Part shown: positions 18,024 to 30,800 of the stretch, in pieces
How the letters are laid out: every line of letters starts with the position of its first letter
Position numbering within the stretch: position 1 is the stretch's first letter
Assembly (NCBI GenBank): GCA_029339195.1
Contig: JAPTJF010000005.1
Location: forward strand, 372,001-436,000
Direction of reading: 5' to 3'
DNA from: Micractinium sp. NFX-FRZ
Lineage: Eukaryota; Chlorophyta; Trebouxiophyceae; Chlorellales; Chlorellaceae
DNA length: 64,000 bases
Notes under the pieces: generated by a model
The model's database searches: none
Seen by the model: only the letters and a program-made list of their open reading frames with translations
Told to the model about the DNA's origin: nothing
Position numbers and translations under genes: made by a program

Positions 18024-19121
18024 TTATGATGCCTCCCCGCCCGCTGCCGCTGCCTGCGCCTCTACATCCATGGGCGCTGCCCCGGGCTGCTGCTGCTGCT
18101 CCCCTGCTACCGCCGCCGCTGCTGCTGCATCCTCACCCCCGCCGCCAGCGCCGCCCTTCCGCTTCTTGCTCTGCTGCTCTGTCTTCTTCTTTGCCTTCTC
18201 CTTGGTCTCAAGCTTGTAGGCTGCGGGCAGGCAGGGCAGCAAGGAGGGGCACGCAGGCAGTGGGCAAGGGATTGACTCATTGCGAACCGCTTCTTGCAGC
18301 AGTGTGTGAACCGGTGTCGTTGATGTGCACCAAGGAATGATACTACTGCACGGCTCAACGGAAGATTCACACTAACGCACTGTAACACAGCATGTCTTCC
18401 ACCGTCGCCTTCAATGGCCCTAGCTGCCCAAACTTCAAGACCTCACACCACCACAGTACTGAGCAGCACAGCACAGCACAGTGCAGCGCGGCGCACTTTC
18501 CAGCGCCGCCTTGAGCGGCTCCACCAGCTCCCCAAACTCCAAGTCCTCCAGCGCCGTCAGCACGTCGTCTGCGCTGATGGTCTGCCGCCGCGCGTCCCGG
18601 CACGCGTCGTTGGCGGTGGCTGCCAGGTAGTGAATGAACAGCTTGCCCGCCTCGGAGCACGCCAGCAGCGCATCCTGTTCATTGGGAGGACAGAGGGCAG
18701 GGGCGGGCAGGGAAATGGTGGGTAACGATGGGCAGGTGAGCTTGGGAACGGGCTGTCCTGCTGGTGCTGGTGCTGCTCCTGCTGCTAGTCGTGTCGGACA
18801 CGAGTGGCCGTAGGCTACGCTGTCAGCAGAGCGATCACCAAGCTTTCTCGCCAACCGACTCAACCAACGATGGCTGCCAGCCCACAGCCCCCAGCTGCCA
18901 CCCGCCTCCCTTTGGCCACCACACACCTTGCTGATCTGGAAGTCGCGTGTGCCATCCCCCCCATTCTTCTCCGCATCCCACTGCGCCAGGCGCGCTTTGA
19001 GGATTCGCTTCAGCAGCGCCTTTGGCAGCTCCGCATCCACGCCCTCGCCGCCGCCGCCGCCGCTGCCCGCCTCGGCCGACTTGGAGGGGGAGCCCAGCGC
19101 CGCCGCTTCGGCAGTCGACAT
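18024..19121 (-). CDS. POLE3: DNA polymerase epsilon subunit 3 (POLE3/Dpb4), histone-fold
   Basis: Histone-fold subunit of DNA polymerase epsilon, also shared with CHRAC-type remodellers in other eukaryotes; 189 aa. Exons 18927-19121, 18497-18674, 18024-18220, in phase. A Gly/Ser-rich leader of about 30 aa precedes the histone fold: LPKALLKRILKARL (helix 1), then DALLACSEAGKLFIHYLAATANDA (central helix, read in two parts), RRQTISADDVLTALEDLEF and VEPLKAAL. The tail is Lys-rich (TKEKAKKKTEQQSKKRKG) and then Ala/Glu-rich, as in animal POLE3. NF-YB is the alternative family, but its DNA-contact motif is absent and the ISADDVL...LEF pattern with a charged tail fits POLE3. An in-frame ATG 14 codons upstream (19163) is a possible alternative start. 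It lies head-to-tail with MCM3. Confidence 0.88.
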
Positions 19122-19546
19122 GGCTGCTGTGTCAAGAGGGGTAACACGCACAGGGCTGAGCAAGTATCAGGGCTGCGCAGAGGAGAGCAGCACTTACCAG
19201 GAGCGCGGAGTGAGCAGGCGGAGACAGCCGGGGATGCATGCACTCTCGGGCATCACCTGCGGCTTGCTACGGGGGATTTGGGCCTGACTGGGGAGGGCGT
19301 GCCTTCAAATGGGGCCGTAGCAGGGCTGGGGACAGGAGCGCTGTGGGGAGTTGCAGAGGCTGATCAGTAAATGACGACGATCAAAGCGGGACGAAAGCCC
19401 GAACCAAGCGCCAGGTCCCGTCGTGCTGCGCGTTCCGCCGTGCTGCGCGAAGACTGGTGTTGGCTGGGCCGATCGGGGGCTGCTCAATTCATCGATCTCA
19501 CCCCATAATGGCATCACTCTAGTAGCGAGCCCAGCGGCGAGTGGCT
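19122..19546. promoter_or_regulatory. Divergent promoter region POLE3 / MED14
   Basis: 425 bp separate the two divergent start codons, so the promoters of both genes must lie here or overlap. The motif TGCTGCGCG occurs twice near 19422-19446. No TATA box was seen. Confidence 0.5.
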
Positions 19547-22500
19547 ATGCAGCGAGCGGGGGGCGACCAGGGGGCGCCAATCACGGGCCTGCAGCTGGTA
19601 CCCTTTCGTGAAGTGCTGGACAATGTGGTTCAGGAGGCTCACAGCGGCTTGCAGCAGCTAAGCGAGCGTCTTCCCGGTCTGGGCGACGAGGAGCGGTGCG
19701 CTCTTGCTGCTTGGCTGCCGCTGGCTTCCCTGCCGCCTTTTTAGGTGCATTTGTATGCACCGATATGTCCAACTGTCGAGCTAAGGGCGCGGTAGTCACC
19801 CTGCTGGCCGGCGCGCCCGCCTTCTCCCGCCGCCGTCTTGCCGCCGCCGAAATGCTCCTCCGCAAGTTGCGCACCGGCGCGCTTGCTGCCTGCGCCCCAG
19901 CCCCTTTTCTGACACCTTGTACTGGTGTTATGCGCCCCTGAATTCACTGCAGCAAGCGTCAGCTGCTGCAACACTTGCAGACCACGCGACAACGCCTGCA
20001 GCGCCTGCACGTGTGCGCGCAGTGGGCTCACAAGGCCAAAGCAGTCAACACCTGCCGGGAGGTGCTCAAGGCAGCGCAGGACCATGGCGCGGCGTTTGTG
20101 CACATGGGTGCGCAAACCGGCAGTTCAGCTGGCTGCTGGGCCGCTGGGCGGGTGCCAAAGTGGGCGCTGGCGTGCCAGGGGGGCGGGGCTGAGGCGGCCC
20201 CTTGCAGTGCGCAGCACCCACCTGCCTGCGTACCTGCTCATTCCCCCCCACAACCCTCCAACGTTAGCCTCTCATGTCTCCCTCTGTCCCTGCTGCGTCC
20301 CTGTAGCTGACGAGCTGTTCCGCCTGCACGAGGAGCTGCGCTTCTGCCGGGCGCCGCTTTTCGATGTCAGCACCGCCCTGCACATCACGCAGTCAGGTGC
20401 GCTGAGTTGCCGGCTGCAATGGTGTGGCCGTGTACTGATGCTGGGTGGAGCGGGGTGGGCTGCGCTGGGGTGGTTTTGGCAGGTCTGTGGACGGAAGCTG
20501 AGCGTCATCTGGCAGGAGGACGCTGCCTGTCAGCCAGGTGGGTGCTGCCCTGCACTGAGAACAGAGCAGGTGGGTGCTGCAGGGCAGGTGGGTGCTGCCT
20601 TGAGAACCGGTGCATCGCCTGCCTCACGAAGACTGCTGTGCATCTGCAGGCACCTATCGCCTGCTGCCGCCTCTGCTTTATTTGCTCTGTTGATGCGATT
20701 GCTGCTTTGCTTGCTCTTCAGGCACCTACCGCCTGCTGCCGCGGCTGATCGAGGATGAGCTGGCGCAGCCCGGGCAGCGGCTGGAGCGGCCGGGGGAGCT
20801 GGATGATGCGCAGCGTGCTCAGCGGCAGCGGGACGCGCTACGACGTGTCGACTTTTTGCTGCGCTCCAAGCTGTTAGCGGTGAGGCGGACCGGCGAGGCA
20901 ACTGATCCTGCAGTGTTCGCTGCGAGCTCTAGCTCAATCATCACGCTGGCATCGCCTGGCTGTGTGATGATGCTTGGATACGCAGTGTCTTGCAGCGTTG
21001 CATCCGGCAGTGTGTCTCATCGCCGTGATGCCCGCTGTTGCCTGCAGAGCGAGCTGCCGGCTGGCATGCGTGTGCTGCGGGTGCGCGGCGGCAAAACCTC
21101 CGTGGCCGCGGCGGGCGGGCAGTACACGGCGCAGCTCACTCTGGTGCCAGCCCCGCGAGATGATGTGACCCTCACCAAGTACCGCCCCCCTGGGGAGACC
21201 GAGGATGCAGCAGGAGGTGGGTGCTGCAAGGGAGTAGGGGCAGGGGCTTTCTGACGGGTTACTTGAGCGCTGATTGTCAGACTGGCAGCTCAGTGCATGT
21301 CATCTGGCTTGGTTGAAGATGGCTGCTGCTGCTGCTGCTGCGTGATATCTTTCATGGTGTGCACTTCCCTGGTGCGAATGCAACTGCAGCAGCCAAGCAC
21401 GAGCATGAGGTGACGCAGCCAGCAGCAGACGGCCAGCCTTCCAGCAGTGCAGCCGCGGCGGCAGCAGCAGCAGGGCCCAGCCACAGCGCAGGAGCGGTGG
21501 CAGCGGCGGGCTTCGCGGCGCAGCAGCGGCAGGGCGCCGACTGCTGGCGGTGGCAGCTGCTCTCCTTTGAGCTCCTTCCAGCAGCAGCAGGGCACGATCC
21601 ACCACCGCTGCTGCCTGCGCAGCGGGTCTGGCTGCAGCAGCACATAGAGCAGCGCATGTGGGCAGCAGCAGATGTGGAGCAGCTACGGCGGCTGGGCAAG
21701 CAGGCGTGGGTGACCGTGCCGGAGCTGCCCAGCGCAGCCAAGGAGCAGCAGCAGCAGCAGGGCAAGGCCTCCTCGACAGCCCCGCTCGCCTCCAGCTTGC
21801 CCGCCCTCAGCAGCGGCCCAGCACCCAGCCAGCTTGACAAGGGCAAGCAGGCAGTAGAAGCAGAGCCGTCAGGGCAGCAGGAGCAGCAGCAGGGGGAGGC
21901 AGGCAAGGGCTTGCCTGCGTACGCCACCAACCCGCTCACAGCCATGCACGACATCCTGTGCCAGACCGCCGGCCGCCTGGCGCTGTTTAGCCTGCTGCTG
22001 TCAGACGCGCGGCAGTTAGAAAGCGGCAGCTGGAAGGGCAGCCTGAAGCTGAGCAGGGCGGCCACTGGCAGCGGGCTCAGGTGGGCACGGGCCCTGGCTT
22101 GCAGAGCACGTGATGCAGGGTGCTGCTATGTTGGTTGGGGGCGGTCTGCACAGGCAAGTGTGGCATGCCTCTTCCCCTCACTGCTATGTCTTGCACGCAC
22201 CCTGCGCACCCTTGCAGGTTCTCCTACTGGCAGCAGCTGCCCTGCGCAAGCTACGCAGAGCTGCAGTGCCTGCGGGAGGGCCGGCCATACGAGGCAGATG
22301 CAGCAGCTACAGTAGCAGGGGCAGGGCCCGCCGGGCCTGCTGCCGCTGCTGCCGCAACCCAGCAGCAGCAGGTTGCGCCAGCGGTAGAGGTGTCGCTGCA
22401 GCAGGATGGCAGCTTGGCGGCAACCAGCAGCCCACAGCTTTGCCACGCTTTGAGCGGCGAGGCCGTGCAGCTGGCGCTGCCGCTGGGCAGTGCTGCGATC

Positions 22501-25417
22501 CTCAATGCAGACCGCTTGTTACTTGCAGCAGCAGCGCACAACGCAGCGGCGCAGCTGGCGGCGGTGCAGGCGGTGCTGCAGCGCGGTGGCAAGCTGGCAC
22601 CAGCTGGCATCCATGCTGAGCTGGCACTTGCGGCGGCCAGCGCAGCAGCGGAGGGGGCTAGCGAGGCGCCGCCTGCCTCCCCACACCTGCAGCTGTGGTG
22701 TGCTGGCAACCTGCAGCTGAGTGTGGGCGTGCAGCTGCGCACCGGGCGGCTGCTGGTGCTGGCAGGGCCCACGTTGCTAGAGGGCGAGCAGGGCACGGAA
22801 GCCGCAGCTCTGGTGGCAGCGCTGCAGCAGCAGCTGGACCAGTTGCAGCGCGATGCCATGTCGCAGCCGCTGCCCCCCGGCAGCAGCCGAGGCATGCTGG
22901 CTGCTAAGCTGGTTGCAGACGCAGTGGCGCGGCTTAGCGTGCAGCTGAGCATGAGTCGGCGCATGGATGCAGCAGCGGCAGCGGCTGCTGCATGCGGCCT
23001 GCAGCGCGGCGCCCTCCCACAGCAGCTGATGGACGCGCATCTGCGCCAGGTGGCGCTGCTTCTACCACCGCTGACCAGCAACACTCTGTCGCTGGCGCTG
23101 CCTGCCTTCCCTCCGCCCCCCGACATGCTGAGCTGGTCGCGGCAGCAGCAGCAGCGGCGGGTAGGCGGCGGCAGCGGCAGTTCTGGGGGGCCATCGGACA
23201 CCGGCGCCACCCGCTGCTTCCTCATGATCGACTTTGGAGACCCCTCAGAGGCAGCAGCAGCAGCAGCAGTGGCAGCGGCAGCAGCAGCAAGGCAAAGCGG
23301 AGCAGCGGCATCACCAGCAGCAGGGGAGCAGGCGCCACCCCGCATGCTGCTGGCGGTGTGCAGCTGCACGGCGCGAGGCACTGTCACGCGTGTGCTGCGC
23401 CTAGCAGAGCTTCCGGCGCACGCAACAGCCGGCGGGCAGGCAGCGCGGGCGGCGGCGGCATCGGGCGGCGGGGCGACAGCGAGCCGCAAGCGTCGAGCCT
23501 CAGATGCCGCCGAGGAGACGGTAGCTGAGGAGCAGCCAGCGGCAGGCGAGTTTGAGCACACCCTCACAGCTGCAGCGGCCTGGTGCCGGCGGCAGGCGCG
23601 GTGGGAGGTGCTGCGCTCGCAACTTATGCTGCTGCCGGTGCAGCATGCGGAGGAGCAGCTGCTGGGGCAGCCGCAGCGGCAGGTGATCCGCCTGCCCAAG
23701 GCGCCTGTGCTGGCCCAGCTGGAGGCCTGGGCGGTAGCCAAGCTGGCAGCAGCCGACGGCGGCACTGCCCCCCAAGGGCCAGCCCCCAAGCCAGCAGCCA
23801 CCTTGCAGCTGGAGGATGGGGAGGCGGCTGGGGCGGGCGCCTGGCGGGTGGACCTCTCCTCTGCCTACTTTGCCCACTTGGCGCAGCTGCTGGGGCAGCA
23901 GGGCATCCAGTTGGCGCCACCTGCCACGGACGCGCAGCACATTGCGGCGCACGGCAGCGGCCTCACGCTGCGCTACTCCCTGGCTCAAGGCAAGCCTCAT
24001 TGCGCTGCCTGCAATGCAACAACTGCATGTGCCGCTGTTGTTGCATGCCCCAGCCCCACAAACATGACTGGCCCGGCTCTTTGACTGACCTAACCTGCAA
24101 CTCGCCAGCCACATCACCCTTCGCCGCCTCAAGCAACCGTGCTCGGCGCCCGCCACCCTGCCTGCAGGCCACAGCGTGCTGACCGCCATCACGGACCTTG
24201 TCCGGCTGGGCATGCTGCACATGTGCCTCACCCGCCTTGCGGGCTGCATGGCCGCAAACCCGCTGGCAGCGGCTGCCAAGCCACCAGCCAGCCGCACCGA
24301 CAGCCTGAGCCTGCCCCTGGAGGATGCCGCAATAGCGGGCATTGAGGGGCCGAGCAACGGCGGCCTGGCCAATGGAGACCGGCAGCTGCCGGCGCACGGC
24401 GGCAGCGGCAGCCAAGCTGGCGCCAGCCTGGTGTGGCCGCTGCCGGGGTGCGGCTCGGTGCAGCTTCAGGAGGCGGGCTTGGCACACCTGGTGCTGCTGG
24501 TGGCGCCGCCGCCGCTGCCAGAGGGCTTGCAGCAGCTGGATCAGCCGCCGGCAGTGCGGCTCACCGTGAGCTGGGACAACACTCTGCTCAACAGCGCCAG
24601 CAGCAGCAGCAGCAGCAGCAGTGCCAGCGGCAGGCCAGCGCCAGCGGGCGCTTCAGCACCAAAGCGTAGCAGTAGCAACACCGCCGTGGCAGCAGCAGCC
24701 GTGACGGCAGCAGCGGCGGCGGCAGCATCGACGCCAGCGGGCTCCGCCGGCGCGGGCAGCAGCGCTGATAGCGCCAGGGGGTCGCTGCGGCACATCCGGT
24801 GCCGGGTGTCTTCGCAGCCCCCGTTGCCGGAGCCGGTGACAGCTGCCCTGGCACACCAGTTGGAAGCTGGCCGGGTGGACTTGTTCCTCGATTCCCTCTG
24901 CCTTGCGGCACATGCCGCAGCCGCAGCCGCACGCCAGCTCACTCCAGATGCCCAGCGTGCCGCTGGCCTGCTGCCCAGCGCGCTGAGGCTGGCCGGGGCA
25001 CCGGTGCCCACCCCTGGCGGGGCCGCCGCCAGCGCCCCTGCGGCGGCGGCAGGCAGCTCGGCGCTGCGCCTGCGTGCGCAGCTGCAGCAGGGCGGGCGGG
25101 CCGCGTCACTGTGCCTGGCGTTCCATGCGGGAGGGTACACGCTGGTGCAACTGGCGCCGGGGCCAAACGCCGCCGCCGCGGCCGCCGCCTCAATCTGGAT
25201 TCCGCCGCTGTGGGGCCGCCTGGCCAAAAGCGTGCCCACGTTTGCTGCCGTGGACGCCGCGCCTGCGCCCGGCGGCATCAGCGTGCAGCCTGGCGAGCCG
25301 CCGCGCGCGGTGCAGCAGCAGCAGCTGCACCAGGCGTGGGTGCATCACAGCGGGCTGTCCGAGGCGGTGGCAGCCATCATGCGTGCCGTGGCAGCGACCG
25401 CAGCAGAGGCGTGCTAG
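19547..25417 (+). CDS. MED14: Mediator of RNA polymerase II transcription subunit 14
   Basis: Backbone subunit of Mediator that links head, middle and tail modules; 1477 aa, close to animal and plant MED14. Exons 19547-19695, 19953-20107, 20307-20396, 20722-20879, 21048-21216, 21390-22080, 22218-23989, 24168-25417, all in phase. The conserved N-terminal region is clear: LVPFREVLDNVVQEAH, then TRQRLQRLHVCAQWAHKA, AFVHMADELFRLHEELR and STALHITQSGTYRLLPRLI, followed by RRVDFLLRSKLL and WRWQLLSFELLP. The rest is rich in Ala and Gln runs and only loosely conserved. Intron 7 has a GC donor (GCAAGC at 23990). The divergent neighbour is POLE3. Confidence is high for the N-terminal half; the poorly conserved C-terminal exons rest on open frame and phase. 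Confidence 0.9.
20646..20742 (+). repeat. Exon-edge duplication at MED14 exon 4 acceptor
   Basis: The acceptor and start of exon 4 (CAGGCACCTACCGCCTGCTG, from 20720) has a copy 73 bp upstream at 20646-20670 with one substitution. Just before it, 20536-20602 carries three copies of CAGGTGGGTGCTGC. Confidence 0.85.
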
Positions 25418-26166
25418 TCTCCCCGTCATACCCTAGTCTTCTGTACATGCTGCACTGTTTGAGATCACTTCCTCCCAAGGTGCACGCCCCTGTCTTCAAT
25501 CATGCCCTCCCTCCCGCAGATCATCCAATGATGTGCACCCCTTCTCTCTCCCTTTTGTATCCCCTTTGCTGCGCTGTCCCCTTCCCTGCTTTATCCCGTT
25601 CCCTGCTCATCTGCCGTCCCTCTTGGCACATGTGCGGCATTCCATGCAAGCACGCATTTCTTGCTCTTGAAGCGGGTACCACACGTCACAAGCAGTCTCT
25701 TGCAGGCGGAAAGGGGACCAGGACACATGGAAAGAAGTGGTCATGTGATGCTCACACTGATCATGCCAGGCACTCACATCACTTCCTAAGGCGCACTCGT
25801 TGCCGCTGCCCTGCTTGCTGGAATTTTCATGGCTGCATCCTTGCACATGAGGTTCCCATGCCCGGCGTGAGCAGGACCGCTGCCCCGCACGCCCCACCAC
25901 AAGCACAAGTCCTGCGTCTTGACCACCAGGGCACTAACAAAGGCCCCGTCTGGTGCAGCAGGCAGGCGCATCACTCTTCCTGGGTCCTGGTAACATAACA
26001 TATGCAGCGCTGAAACAGGCCAGCACGCGCCCCCAAGGGCTTGTGTGGCGTGGGCACATGCAAGCGGCGGCTGCCGGGGCCGCTGGTATTGGGCTTCACC
26101 TCGGCCGCTGGCGCCGCGCTTCACCTTGCGCGCTTGCCGGGCAGGCGGTTCCGGGGCTTGAGAGAG
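25418..26166. other. Intergenic between convergent MED14 and KDM1-like genes
   Basis: 749 bp holding the two 3' UTRs. No TGTAA in the expected orientation and no gene or RNA was recognised; the sequence is less GC-rich than the coding regions. Confidence 0.5.
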
Positions 26167-27807
26167 CTACCGCCGTGCCTGCTGGCCCCGCACCCTGGAC
26201 ACAAATGCCTTCACCAAATCCTTGATCTGGTCCCGCTTCTTGCTGGTGAGGAACTGCGGGCCGGCAGGTAAGGCAGGGAGGGGGGGGGGCGGGTGGTTGG
26301 GCACGATCAAGGGCAGGCCGGCTGAAAGGGCGGGGTGGCATGTGAGGCAGTGCACCCAGTGTGCAGCAGGGCTGACCCAACCACGAGTCCAGGTGGCAGC
26401 TGGCACGCCAGGCGCAATGAGTGGCACAGCATACACAAGAAGAGAGAGCAACAGATGGCGGGAATGGGGCCAGGGATGAAGCTGGGCAGGGCAGGGGTGG
26501 CGGCAGCTGCCAGGCAGCGCAGCGCACCTCCTTCCCACTGACTGTCGCGTCCTGCTCCCGCTCCATCACCTTACCCAGCGCCTTCTTATGTATCTCCCTG
26601 CACCACAAGGCACGGAGGGGCAGGGCATGTCAGAGGGGAGCAGTGCAGACGGGATAAGGCGGGGCTAGCAAGGTTGCGCACTAAGTTAGCGGGCAGAATC
26701 ACTCCCCCTTCCCTTCCCTCGTGGCCCACCAGTCGGCACTGCCTGCGCCTCCTGACCCCCCTGCCCCGTGCTCAAGCCTGTCTGGCGCTCAATGAGCAGC
26801 ACTCTGCCCGCCCGAGGGTGCACAGCAAGCACCACACCAATCACCCCGCAACCCCCACCAAGCACCCAACCTTTATGCTAAGCACCCCCTGTTTCAAGCA
26901 CCCACACCAAGCACCCAGGCAAGCACCCAATTTGAAGCACCCACACCAAGCCATGGCCACCCACTTGAACTGGTCCTTGGTGATGTCCCGCCGCCCGTAA
27001 TGCTGCTGCAGTAGGCTTGCAATGTACTCCTTCACGACCTCCTTGGCGCTGCCGCCTGCAGGGAGGGATGGGGGGCAGGGAATGTGCTGTGCTTGTGAAC
27101 TGGAGCTTGAGCAGGCTCGACGCGCAGGCGTTGTGCTGCTTTCAGCTACGCTCTTGGCGGCGTCTCCTGCAAGCCAGATGAGTGCAAGAGACGCACCACT
27201 GCTGCCGCCAGCGCCACCGCTGCCGCTGCCGCCGCCGCCGCTGCCGTCGCCGCCGCCGCCGCTTCTGCTGCTGCCAGGCTTGGAGGAGGAGCGCTCCAGC
27301 TTGGTCAGGGACTTGCGCTTGCCGCCGGCCTGCTCGCTGCGGTAGTCCTGCAGAGGGCGAGAGCAGCATACGGGCAGGGGGAGGAGGCAAGATTGGTGGA
27401 AGGGCTGCGCTTGCTACCCGGCTGCTCGCTGCGGCAGTGCGCTGGGTGGGTGGCGGGTTGGGCCGGGGAGGGGGAGAGTTCGCTGCCCTGAGAGAGCGCC
27501 CCCCAACACACGTCCCAGGAGTGCTAGGGCCGACAAATGTTGCGCACCCGCCCATCCAAATCTCTTCACAGTCCTCTCCTCCACCCATTGCACCCGCTAC
27601 CCGTGTGCGCTCCCCACTCTTGGTTGCCTACCATGAAGGACTTTATGCTGAGAGGCTTCTCAGGCTGCTGGGCTGCCTGCTGCGAGGCCACAAGCTCCGC
27701 TTTCAGCGCCTCAGCCGCCGCAGCCGCCTCAGCCGCCTGCCGCTCGAGTTCCGCCAGCTCAGCAGCTTTCGCCTCATCCACCCAAGCAGACAAATCCTCC
27801 TTCTGCG

Positions 27808-27849
<42 letters not shown>

Positions 27850-30800
27850 TGCCCTGCTGCGGCCTGCCCTGCTGCGCCGTGCCGCCGCCGCCGCCCGGCG
27901 GCCGGCTGCTCTGCCGGCTACCAGCGACGCTGCCCGGGCGTTGCGCAGCCTCGGCGCCCCCACTGGCGGCTGCCTCCAGGGCAGACCACTTGCGGTTGAC
28001 TTCCTGAGCCTGCTTGCGGGTGTCTGGGTCGCCGTGCGTGGTGCAGCGGGCACGCAGCGCTTTGGCCAGGCCTGCAGGCGAGGTGCGCAGGACGTGAGGC
28101 GGTGGGTGGGGGTGAGCCGGTTCGCACCAGGCCAGACTGATGGAGCGCGAACCGGCAGCCTTGCTGGGACGTTCTTCAGAAGCACGCCAAAATCTAGGCA
28201 CGACGGGCGGGCGGGCGGGCGGGCGCCCACCTGACTTGTCTAGCAGAGCCCAGTCAAAGGGCAGCAGGCGCAGCAGGCGCAGCAGCGCCCCCGCCAGCTC
28301 CACATCGGACGCCTCCGCTGCCGCAGCCTCCAGCCAGCTGCAGGGCAGAGCGGTCGGTCAAGGTGTAGGTAAGGCACAGGTGAAGGGACAGGGACTGGTG
28401 CAGGGCAAGGAGAGCAGCGGGGCTGGGCTACATAAGCGAAGGAAGGACGAGCGACGCCAGATCACGGCCACCCATCTGTGCGCTGTGGATGGTTCGCCAC
28501 CAGCTGCCCGGCAGCCACATGCATGAACGCGACAGGAAGCAGGGGGCAGTTCCAGCTGGTGCCAGCTGTGCAGCCAGGGGCGCTGACCTGGCGAGGATGG
28601 AGGCGCACTCAACATCTGCGGCAATGCGCTCCAGTGCTGCGTGGTCCGCGCTTTGCCGCAGGTTCTGCATCGGGGGGCGGGGCCGCAGGCAGGCAAGCGG
28701 CAGTCAAAGACAGGCTGATCGGCAGGCTGACTGGCCCTGGCACGCAGTTTGGGGAGAACACAGGCTATCGGGGGCATGCACTCCTAGGGCCCTGGACCTA
28801 AAACCGTGCGCCAGCTAGCATGCCAGAAGGCAGCAGCATGCCTGCACAGGAGGCTCTCCACACCGCACTCCACCCCTCTCCCATGCCACACTCTCACGCT
28901 CCTCAACGACAATGTAAGATATCTGGTGTGCGTTCTGTCTTCCTGCACGCGCAAACCATGCGTGCAAAGGGCATGCCTCGGGATTGCAGGGTTCACTACT
29001 CACGTTCAGCAGGAAGATGCGGGTCTCAGTCCCTTCTGTCTTTGAGAGTAGCTGCCGCAGCGGCGTCATGTCGCCTGCAGCACCAGGAGGGGAGGGCGGG
29101 CAGCGCACAGCGGTTGGCCACCGGTGCGCAGAGCAGAGCAGCACGCAAGTTCGTGGGCATGCTCATACCAAGCCCGAACACCATGCCCCAGGCAAGTTAC
29201 CACGCCAGGGCACCCAGCAGGCCAACCTAACAAAGGCGGCAGGGCAGGTGGGTGGGCAGCTGGCTGGCTGGGCTGGCTGGCTGGCTGACCTGTGGAGGAG
29301 AGCATGAGTGCCCGCACAACTTCCTTGGCGCCGTCGCGCTGCGCCTGGCGCTGCACACAGGCGAGCGGGGCGGGCGGAGAAGGTGGGCGGCAGGCAGGCG
29401 AGGCGGGAGGGCGTCATGGGCGACAAGCAGGGCTGGCGGTTGTGCTACAAGCTGGAGCGAAGCAACATGCATGGCCCTCTTGTGACGCCCGCCTAAAATG
29501 CCCCAATGCAACCATCCCGCTCTCCTCCAACACACGCTGCCGCTCCCTGCCGATGCCTGCCACCCACCCACCACCCATTTCTTTCTAATCCACACAATTG
29601 CAAGCACACACTCTGCCAGAGCACTGGAAACACACACGAGGCATACACACACACACACCTGCTCCTCCGACACACACTGCCGCTCCTTGCCAATGCCTGC
29701 CACCCTCCCAACCCATGTCGGCCATACCATACAGCCACAAGCAAAACTCTGTCACAGCACTGGTGAAAACACACACACACGAGGCATGCATACACACACA
29801 CCTGCTCCTCGGAAACGTACTGCCGCTCGTTGCCAATGGCTGCAGCATATTTGCGCTCCAGATTCTTCTCCAAGTCGTCCTCGCTGGCAATGTCGCCTGC
29901 TGTGGTGGGGGGCGCGCACAGCATGCACACCAGGCACAGCATGGTCAAGCAGGCTCAGCAGGGGCAGCATGTGAAACAAGCTGTGCTGCAGCGTCTCCCT
30001 GCAATGGCAACCCTGCCAGCACGGACAGCTTGATCAGGCGATCGCGCAGCCGTGGCAGGCAAAGCAGGCAGGTGCGCATTGCCAGGGAGACCCCACACAT
30101 GCTGAATGCTGCTGGAGGATGAATGTGCAGCATCACCCTGCCCACCCGCCCTGCAACCGAGCCAACCCATGCCCACCCACCGTCGTCCCGCCCGCGCCGC
30201 CGCTTCTTCTTCCCCACAGCATCCTTCATCTTTGCCTCCCGCCGAGCCGCATCCTCCTCCTCATCCCCCTCCCAATCCAACTCCTTCCCAATCTCGCTCC
30301 GCTTGATGTAGCCCCAAATGGCGCCGGCGCCGGACGCGTCTGCAGGCACAGCACAGGCAGCGTGGTCAGAAGGGTGGGCGGGTGGGTTGTTCAAAGGGGA
30401 CATTTGACAGCAAGCAAGCTGGGATTGTGTGGTGGCACACCATCACCGTCGCTGCACACAGCACTGAGCAAAGCAGCAGAATGCAGCTTGGCCCCAGACG
30501 GCCCAACGCAGCACAGCCCGCCATGAGGCGCAGTCCAGCATAACACGGTGCAGTGCAGCACAGTGCAGCACGGTACACACACTTACCTGCTGGCTCCCCA
30601 CCCTCCTGCTTTTCCTGCTTGGCGCCCGAGCGCTGCCGCTTGATCTGTGCGCCGCGGGCTGCACCAGCACAGCAGCGTTGGGAAAGGCAGGGCAAGCAGC
30701 TCAGCAAAGGCATGCATCATGTAACCACTGCGGTGCTCCTGAGCCATTGGTCCTGTCCATCCCAGAAAACAAGAACGCCTCACACACGCTGGTCAAGTAA

